NCBI GenBank assembly: GCA_023213215.1
Contig: CP096136.1
Location: 372,001 to 436,000 of the forward strand
DNA: 64,000 nt
From: Flavobacterium sp. JAD_PAG50586_2
Lineage (GTDB): Bacteria > Bacteroidota > Bacteroidia > Flavobacteriales > Flavobacteriaceae
Reading direction: 5' to 3'
Part shown: positions 58,939-64,000 of the stretch, one piece after another
How the letters are laid out: each line of letters begins with the position of its first letter
Position numbering within the stretch: the stretch's first letter is position 1
Translations under genes and position numbers: made by a program
The notes under the pieces: generated by a model
Seen by the model: only the letters and a program-made list of their open reading frames with translations
The model's database searches: none
Told to the model about the DNA's origin: nothing

Positions 58939-59051
58939 CTTCCATTTACTTCAAATTTTCAACTGCTTCTATAACTCCAAACTCGTCCAACTTTAACTTC
59001 CAATTTCATCAATTGAAGTTTTTTATGTCGAAAAGCCAAGCGTAAATATAA

Positions 59052-59351
59052 TCATCCATAAATTAGTTGCTTATTTTTTTCGATAGCCTTTTTGAAATAA
59101 GGATTTCTTATCACTTTTTCTTCTAATAAATCTACGGATCTTTTAAGAGCATCTTCAAGAGAAAACTTCAGATCAAAATAATTGTCGGCGTAATCCAGCA
59201 ATTGAATGTCACTAAAATCGACAATTAAATCTATATCACTTTGTTCATTAAACTTGTCAGTTAATACAGAACCAAAAGCATATAAACGCTTTACTTTGTG
59301 TAATTTACAAAGTGCATTAATAAGTTCGATATTTTGACTAATCAAATTCAT
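59052..59351 (-). CDS. MNT-type minimal nucleotidyltransferase
   Basis: 99 residues: LYAFGSVLTDKFNEQSDIDLIVDF is the GSx10DxD signature, with the second Asp pair that binds metal and NTP; the C-terminal helix has SVDLLEEKVIRNPYFKKAIEKN. In MntA/HepT systems this protein AMPylates a HEPN toxin. No HEPN gene is next to it here, so it may act on a distant toxin or be an orphan. It lies in a cassette-like interval between 58938 and S10. Confidence 0.8.
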   Translation of the reverse strand: MNLISQNIELINALCKLHKVKRLYAFGSVLTDKFNEQSDIDLIVDFSDIQLLDYADNYFDLKFSLEDALKRSVDLLEEKVIRNPYFKKAIEKNKQLIYG

Positions 59352-59403
59352 AGTTTCAAATATACAAAATGGTTTTGTTTTTCGACGCGCGGTCTAGCCC
59401 TTT

Positions 59404-59544
59404 CTCACAACGTTACGCGGCTTCTCGTCAGTTGCGAACTTCGGAACGAATTATTTTCTGTTAAAGATAAAAATTCTTGCGAAACGTGAACGTGAACTTA
59501 CCACAAAATTCGCAATTGACGAGAAACGGCTGTTAGTTGCTGGC
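59404..59544 (-). repeat. attC-like recombination site S10
   Basis: CTCACAACGTTACGCGGC, TTCTCGTCAGTTGCGAAC ... AATTGACGAGAAACGGCTGT, TAGTTGC. GTTAGTTGC (59532-59540) pairs with GCAGCTAAC at 60219-60227 with one mismatch. Confidence 0.78.
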
Positions 59545-59546
59545 TT

Positions 59547-60134
59547 TTATTTACATAATGAATTATAAAGCGTAATCGTTTTTGTGAACTCTTCATAACT
59601 GCTATCAAAATTACCTTTATAAGCTGAATTAAAAGCATCGCACTGTTTTAGATAGGGGATTATGTACTTTTTGCGGTCGCCACTTTTTCTTATGTCATAA
59701 AAAGTGCCATCAGGCATTCTGATGAAAAATTTAGTTATGGAAGAAGTTGTAGTGCCTCCACCCATAAAACCAGTGCTCATATTATTGACTCTCATTTCAT
59801 TATAATAGTAGTTTACTTTTAGTTTGCCGTCAACAACGCGTGTTGCCCATTTTACATAGCTTTTAGGCTTACTTGCTTTTTGGGGAATTCTATCTATTGT
59901 ACTTCCTCCTATGTAAAAGGATGTTACGTCGGCTAAGTTTTTCTTTCCTTTCAATTCGACGGTTTTACCATCCATATCGGTATAGTTGATACTTGACAAG
60001 TAACTTTGAATGGTAAGGTTGTAACTTATTTGCTTTGCATATATGGTATCAGTGCCGCGAACGAAATAAAAAACATTATTTTGGGCAAATGAACTAAAAC
60101 AAAAGAAGAAGGATAATAGAAGAATTTTTTTCAT
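59547..60134 (-). CDS. secreted hypothetical protein (array 4 cassette)
   Basis: 195 residues from ATG 60134 (MKKILLLSFFFCFSSFAQN, signal peptide), preferred to the ATG nine codons upstream. FYFVRGTDTIYAKQISYNLTIQSYLSSINYTDMDGKTVELKGKKNLADVTSFYIGG, then TKFFIRMPDGTFYDIRKSGDRKKYIIPYLKQC. This strand-rich pattern is common in secreted Bacteroidota proteins of unknown function. Single-gene cassette. Confidence 0.6.
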   Translation of the reverse strand: MKKILLLSFFFCFSSFAQNNVFYFVRGTDTIYAKQISYNLTIQSYLSSINYTDMDGKTVELKGKKNLADVTSFYIGGSTIDRIPQKASKPKSYVKWATRVVDGKLKVNYYYNEMRVNNMSTGFMGGGTTTSSITKFFIRMPDGTFYDIRKSGDRKKYIIPYLKQCDAFNSAYKGNFDSSYEEFTKTITLYNSLCK

Positions 60135-60217
60135 AAATTGAGGTTTAAGTTTTAATTTCAAATATACTATTTAATAATTAGTGTCAGTTATGAATATTCT
60201 TGATTCTGGGGCAAGCT

Positions 60218-60357
60218 TGCAGCTAACGTGCAGCCGCTTCTCTTCAGTTGTGAACTTCGAAACTTTTTATTTTCTGTTAAAGATAAAAATTCTTGCGAAA
60301 CGCAAACGTGAACTTACCACAAAATTCGCAATTGCGAGAAACGGCTGTTATACCTAG
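60218..60357 (-). repeat. attC-like recombination site S11
   Basis: TGCAGCTAACGTGCAGCCGC, TTCTCTTCAGTTGTGAAC ... AATTGCGAGAAACGGCTGTT, ATACCTA. GTTATACCTA (60347-60356) pairs perfectly with TAGGTATAAC at 61052-61061. Confidence 0.82.
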
Positions 60358-60368
60358 TGCTTTATAGC

Positions 60369-60997
60369 CTAATCCCTTAGGCAACGAATAGAAATGCCCA
60401 TACCTTTATCGAAGTTGTGACTGAGTAAGTAGTCACTACTGTAACTGATATAGTAGAACCAAGCGTTATAAGTATCACCTTCGGTATATCTCCACCAACC
60501 TGCAGCTTTGCCAACATTAGTAAAACCACTATTTGCATAACGAAGGCCACCCAGAAGACCTAAGAAACCACTTTCGTTAGTACCATTGCCGTCTACTGTG
60601 ATTTTTATCTTCTTACCTGCAATTTTATCGCCTCCCAGATAAGATATTAAGCTATCCCATTCTGCTTTACTTGGCAAATGATACCCCTTTGGAGCTATCC
60701 CTCTAGGGTCATTCAACGCATACCAATTATATAGTTTACCATATTTTTGGCCATTTTTAGGGTCATTATCATAATAACACCAAGCTGGTTTACTTTCCTT
60801 CCAAGAATTTTTCCAGTCTGAATCACTTTTCACTTCGGGTATGGTATCGCCATTTCTAAACGTTACTACATCTAGGTTTTTGGTAGTCCATTCTTGGTTG
60901 CCTATTTCTATTGTAGTAGGCTCTTGGGATTTTGAACAACTAAATAATATAATAAAAAATGACGTAAAAAAATTGTGTGGAAAAATGAAGAATTCAT
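60369..60997 (-). CDS. FISUMP-domain lipoprotein (frameshifted in this sequence)
   Basis: About 209 residues when corrected. From ATG 60997 it reads MNSSFFHTIF; a T7 run on the coding strand near 60968 (T8 expected) breaks the frame. Corrected it goes on FTSFFIILFSCSKSQEPTTIEIGNQEWTTKNLDVVTFRNGD (lipobox LFSC). The rest, WCYYDNDPKNGQKYGKLYNWYALNDPRGIAPKGYHLPSKAEWDSLISYLGG...SFxIRC-type end GISIRCLRD, is the Fibrobacter succinogenes major paralogous domain, a surface domain of unknown ligand. Confidence 0.8.
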
Positions 60998-61050
60998 AAA
61001 TATCGTTTTAGATGCATTATAAAATTGTAAGTGATAGTCAGTTTTTTGCA

Positions 61051-61192
61051 TTAGGTATAACGTTCCGCCGCTTCTCGTCAGTTGCGAACTGCGGAACTGC
61101 GTACTTTCTGCTAAAATAAGATTTTCCGGCGGAAAATCAACATCTAGATTAAGCAAAATTCGCAATTGCGAGAAACGGCTGTTATACGCAGG
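61051..61192 (-). repeat. attC-like recombination site S12
   Basis: TTAGGTATAACGTTCCGCC, GCTTCTCGTCAGTTGCGAAC ... AATTGCGAGAAACGGCTGTT, ATACGCA. GTTATACGCA (61181-61190) pairs perfectly with TGCGTATAAC at 61678-61687. Confidence 0.83.
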
Positions 61193-61195
61193 CAA

Positions 61196-61660
61196 TTATT
61201 CTTTCTTTTGGTTTTCCCACCAAACTTTTAATTCTTCGGCTTCTTTTTCATTAAGCTTTGGGCAACTATATAATCCTAAATTCACCTTCTTATTCTCTTT
61301 AAATGCTTTTATAAATTCAATCGCAAATCCGCCAACTTGAGCACTGTCGTTTGGTATGTACGAAGAAAAAGGATTAAAATAACAATTACACTTTTCCTTT
61401 GAATCAATAATTGATACAAGTGAATCTATATCTACAATCTTAACCCAATCTTTGGGGAAATCATTTTGAGTTTCAAATAAATTTAACGGATTTCTATTTT
61501 GAGCAGCTTTTATAAAACTCAACGGTGTATATTCTGTTGCTGATTTAAAACCATACTTCAAACTTTCAAGCTGTCTATTTTCGGGTTTCTTTTTCGGTTC
61601 TTTTTGTCCACAACTTGAACTAAGAAAAGCGAAAATTAGAATGTAAAGATATATTTTCAT
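61196..61660 (-). CDS. lipoprotein of unknown function (first cassette of array 4)
   Basis: 154 residues from ATG 61660 (MKIYLYILIFAFLSSSCGQKEPKKKPENRQ, lipobox SSSC). The upstream in-frame ATG lies in the leader and is rejected. The mature part has paired cysteines (EKCNCYFNPFSSY) and ends SCPKLNEKEAEELKVWWENQKKE. Unknown family. The cassette's ends are perfect 10-bp complements. Confidence 0.62.
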   Translation of the reverse strand: MKIYLYILIFAFLSSSCGQKEPKKKPENRQLESLKYGFKSATEYTPLSFIKAAQNRNPLNLFETQNDFPKDWVKIVDIDSLVSIIDSKEKCNCYFNPFSSYIPNDSAQVGGFAIEFIKAFKENKKVNLGLYSCPKLNEKEAEELKVWWENQKKE

Positions 61661-61677
61661 AGATGCAATTAATTGCT

Positions 61678-61898
61678 TGCGTATAACATGTGTATATATA
61701 TGACAACTATCATTAGCTAATATACTACAAATCCCATCACACCCTTTCCCCCTACCCAATAATTATCAACAACTTAATTCTTGTTTCAAAATTTTCATTT
61801 TAAAAAAATTGAAACAAAAAGTGTTTCAAAAATTTCATTTCAAAAAATTTGAAACAGAATGGCAGCATTTTTGATAAGGATTTTAAAACGACAAAGCC
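61678..61898 (-). promoter_or_regulatory. array leader L4 (attI-like position) and control region of the divergent helix-turn-helix gene
   Basis: TGCGTATAACATGTGTATAT, ATGACAACTATCATTAGC, TAATATACTACAAATCCCATC, then two palindromes TGTTTCAAAATTTTC...TTGAAACA (about 61790) and TGTTTCAAAAATTTC...TTTGAAACA (about 61822), then GCAGCATTTTTGATAAGG before ATG 61899. The palindromes are probable operators of the adjacent regulator. This is the only copy that still has the intact gene. Confidence 0.65.
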
Positions 61899-62441
61899 AT
61901 GAAATTAAAGAAAGGGAACATTAGGGAGTTATTAGGTGCCAGCCAGGAAGAAATGGCCGTACTATTAAAAATAAGCCGTGCACAGTGGTCTATGTTCGAA
62001 TCAGGGAAAAGGGATTTGCCTTTTGAAGCGAAAAAACAATTTGCGGAAATGCTTACTTATGTACAATCCGCCAAGGAAAAAGCAGCCAAAAAGAAACCTG
62101 AGTCTGCCCAGCCTAATGAAAGGACAGCAAGGAAACTGAAATTATCACTGTTAACCAACTTAAACCGCCAGCGTATTGTGTCCAAAAAGATAAGTGACCT
62201 CCAAAAGAAAATATCGGGAGCTGAAGCGGCGCTTCACTTAGAGAGATATTGCGAAAACAGCAAAAACGAACAGCCTCAATTTGTAGCCGTTGAAATCAAC
62301 AAAATACTTAAACGTGCCAAAGAAGATGTACAAATCGGCGAATCGTTTGAAATGATTGAACTCCAGATAAAATTGAATGTATTGCAATATGAAGAAAAAC
62401 TGCTAAAGGCCGAGTTGGAAAAACTGAACACTAAAAACTGA
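61899..62441 (+). CDS. helix-turn-helix (XRE-like) protein divergent from array 4
   Basis: 180 residues. Residues 1-55 form a Cro/C1-like helix-turn-helix (IRELLGASQEEMAVLLKISRAQWSMFESGKRDLPFEAKKQFAEML). The rest is a long charged coiled-coil-like helix (RKLKLSLLTNLNRQRIVSKKISDLQKKISGAEAAL ... VLQYEEKLLKAELEKLN). It occupies the place where an integron would have its integrase, divergent from the first cassette. Remnants of the same start codon region are in L2 and L3. It probably binds the palindromes in L4. Confidence 0.75.
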   Translation: MKLKKGNIRELLGASQEEMAVLLKISRAQWSMFESGKRDLPFEAKKQFAEMLTYVQSAKEKAAKKKPESAQPNERTARKLKLSLLTNLNRQRIVSKKISDLQKKISGAEAALHLERYCENSKNEQPQFVAVEINKILKRAKEDVQIGESFEMIELQIKLNVLQYEEKLLKAELEKLNTKN

Positions 62442-62456
62442 ACACTGAACACTCTC

Positions 62457-63801
62457 CTATTCCTCCTTCTTAATCACTTTCCGCGCCACTTCAATCTTGA
62501 ACTTTTTGCCTTTCATTTTTTCGTCGCGGATGGCGTTCAATAAGTCCTTTACTTTTTGGATTTTACAGCGGCGAATGAAATGAAGTCTTTCACTTCTATC
62601 AATCCCAAATCGCCTTTCTCCAATTTCCCTTTTTGCGAAAAGAATCCAACGATGTCAATCTTGTTCAGCTTATTTTTCTTTCCGCCACTGATATAGATGG
62701 TCTGGAATTCCGGTGGCTTAGGCAAGGTTGTGGATTTTTCGACATTCAGGGTTTTCATGCCGTAGTCGATATAATCCATTTTTTTTCACTTTCGTGTGCG
62801 ATGATATAAGCCGTTCCCGAAGCAAGCATCCTTGCGGTCCTTCCGTTCCTATGGGTGAATTCGTCTTCTTTTGATGGTAAATGATAATGGATAACGTGCT
62901 TCATTTCGGGGATATCTAAACCACGTGCCGCCAGATCGGTTGTAACCAGATAGCTGACGCTTCCGTTCCTGAACTGGATTAAAGCGCGCTCACGTTCGTC
63001 CTGGTCCATTCCGCCGTGATAGTAAGTGGCATAGATTCCTTTTTCGTTTAAGGTGTCACTGATGCGTTCTGCGGCGTCACGATGGTTGCAGAATATAATC
63101 GCCGATTCCGATTTCAGTGAACAAATGAGGTTGAAAAGCGAATTGATTTTGTCCTTCTCTTTCGAAACCACCATTTTCATATCGAGGTTGGTATTTTCTT
63201 CCTGATGTGGAATAAAATCCAAAACGGTCGGATTGACAACTCTTGTATATTTCGGAATCTCTATATCAGAAGTAGCAGAAACCAATATCCGTTTGTTAAG
63301 CTTGGTCAGCCTCGAAATGATAAAGGACATCTGCTCATGAAAACCAAGTTGCAGCGATTTATCAAATTCATCCAAAACCAAAGTTTCAATATAATCGGTT
63401 TTGAATGTTCCTCTGTCGATATGGTCCATAATCCGTCCAGGCGTTCCAATTAAAACCGCCGGTGGATTCGACAGGTTCTTGATTTCGGTTTCGATGGAAT
63501 GACCGCCATAGCATACATTCACTTTATAATTGGTGCCCATCTTTTTCCAAACCTGTTCAATCTGCAGCCCCAATTCGCGCGACGGAACCAAGATCAGGCA
63601 TTGCACCCGCGTATTGATGTCCTCGTTCAGCATTTCATAAATTGGAAGTAAGAAAGCAAGGGTTTTCCCTGAACCTGTTGGCGAAAGCAATAAAACGTTG
63701 GCGTCATTCAATATGGCGTCAGCAGCGGTTTCCTGCATTTCGTTCAGGCTTTCAATGCCTAAATTCAGTAGTAGATTGTTGGAATGTGGATTTTTATACA
63801 T
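62457..63801 (-). CDS. DEAD-box RNA helicase (frameshifted twice in this sequence)
   Basis: About 449 residues when corrected. ATP-dependent RNA unwinding, probably in ribosome assembly. Motifs: Q-motif region ESLNEMQETAADAIL, PTGSGKT, VPSRELG, TPGRIMDHI, VLDEFD (DEFD in place of DEAD), SAT, TTDLAARGLDIPEM, HRNGRTAR. The first break is an A8 run on the coding strand near 62781 (A9 expected, HESEKKMDYIDYGMK). The second is an A4 run near 62564 (A5 expected, AAVKIQKVKDLLNAIRDEKMKGKKFKIEVARKVIKKEE). The C-terminus is DbpA-like. Confidence 0.88.
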
Positions 63802-63835
63802 GACGCAAAGGTACAGCCAATTATTTGTTTTTTAG

Positions 63836-64000
63836 CTATAGTTCGGCTTCACTGTCAGGAAACAACTCTTTGGTCCGCTTTTCCATTTCGCAGGCAATTA
63901 TTTGTCCGTCTCCGCCTTGTTGCGCCAGTTTCTCTTTGATGTTTTTATAGCTTTCGGCATCCCGGTCCTGGCTTAATTTGAATACATGTTCCAACGAAGT
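63836..64000 (-). CDS. hypothetical protein, C-terminal fragment
   Basis: 54 residues before a TAG at 63836-63838: SLEHVFKLSQDRDAESYKNIKEKLAQQGGDGQIIACEMEKRTKELFPDSEAEL. The sequence continues upstream off the window. Charged helical tail; no family recognised. It is on the same strand as, and 35 bases upstream of, the helicase gene, so it may share its transcript. Confidence 0.5.
   Translation of the reverse strand, partial: TSLEHVFKLSQDRDAESYKNIKEKLAQQGGDGQIIACEMEKRTKELFPDSEAEL

Noticed and set aside
60908-61195. Minus-strand ORF starting in S12 (MPAYNSRFSQL...)
   Set aside because: It is the open frame of the attC-like hairpin joined to the signal peptide of the FISUMP gene by the frameshift.
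39741-61898. Integron integrase gene
   Set aside because: I searched all large frames for a tyrosine recombinase pattern (R...HxxR...Y) and found none; the only recombinases are the two IS110 transposases.

Overview
The window reads as a chromosomal segment of a Flavobacterium-like member of the Bacteroidota. It is AT-rich, carries secreted proteins with type IX secretion (T9SS) C-terminal sorting domains, many lipoproteins, and the ApbE/DUF4266/DUF3570 gene set. Housekeeping gene orders folE-cysS-yidD-lgt and rluD/PASTA/ddl/coaD are also those expected in this group. Layout: 1-13.2 kb holds the tail of apbE with DUF4266 and DUF3570 genes, small lipoproteins, a P-type cation ATPase, a 1.4 kaa T9SS surface protein, lysA and an unknown gene. 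13.26-13.52 kb is a 21-bp minisatellite. 13.5-20.1 kb is a plus-strand string of small accessory genes (HNH protein, toxin-antitoxin genes, unknowns) separated by degenerate hairpin sites. 20.2-21.5 kb has inorganic pyrophosphatase, a remnant of an IS end and small genes. 21.7-31.9 kb is one giant repeat-rich T9SS adhesin. 32-39.7 kb is housekeeping. 39.7-61.9 kb is an accessory region of minus-strand genes broken by one T9SS adhesin (42.5-45.7 kb) and one hydrolase/SnoaL operon (56-58.8 kb). 62.4-63.8 kb is a DEAD-box helicase.

The main discovery is in 39.7-61.9 kb. Nearly every small gene or gene pair is bounded by a ~140-bp imperfect-hairpin repeat built like an integron attC site. The few bases next to the conserved GTT differ from cassette to cassette, yet at least eight cassettes have 8-10 bp perfectly complementary ends (for example GTTATGAGCC at 40607 and GGCTCATAAC at 41206). 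That is the signature of circularisable gene cassettes. There are four arrays, all with genes on the minus strand and the attC-like site 3' of the gene. Each begins at a related ~200-bp leader (41.95, 50.16, 55.39 and 61.69 kb) that takes the place of attI. No integron integrase is visible; at the last leader the divergent position is held by a helix-turn-helix gene, and two other leaders keep only its first codons fused to half an attC. Two identical IS110-family elements are both inserted at the same point of an attC arm, and their upstream non-coding region has the layout of a bridge RNA.

A second, technical feature dominates the coding annotation. About eighteen genes are broken by single-base shifts, nearly all contractions of A, T or C homopolymers, including ddl, coaD, cysS, lysA and ppa. 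These are best read as base-calling errors, so I annotate them as whole genes and give the break point in each.
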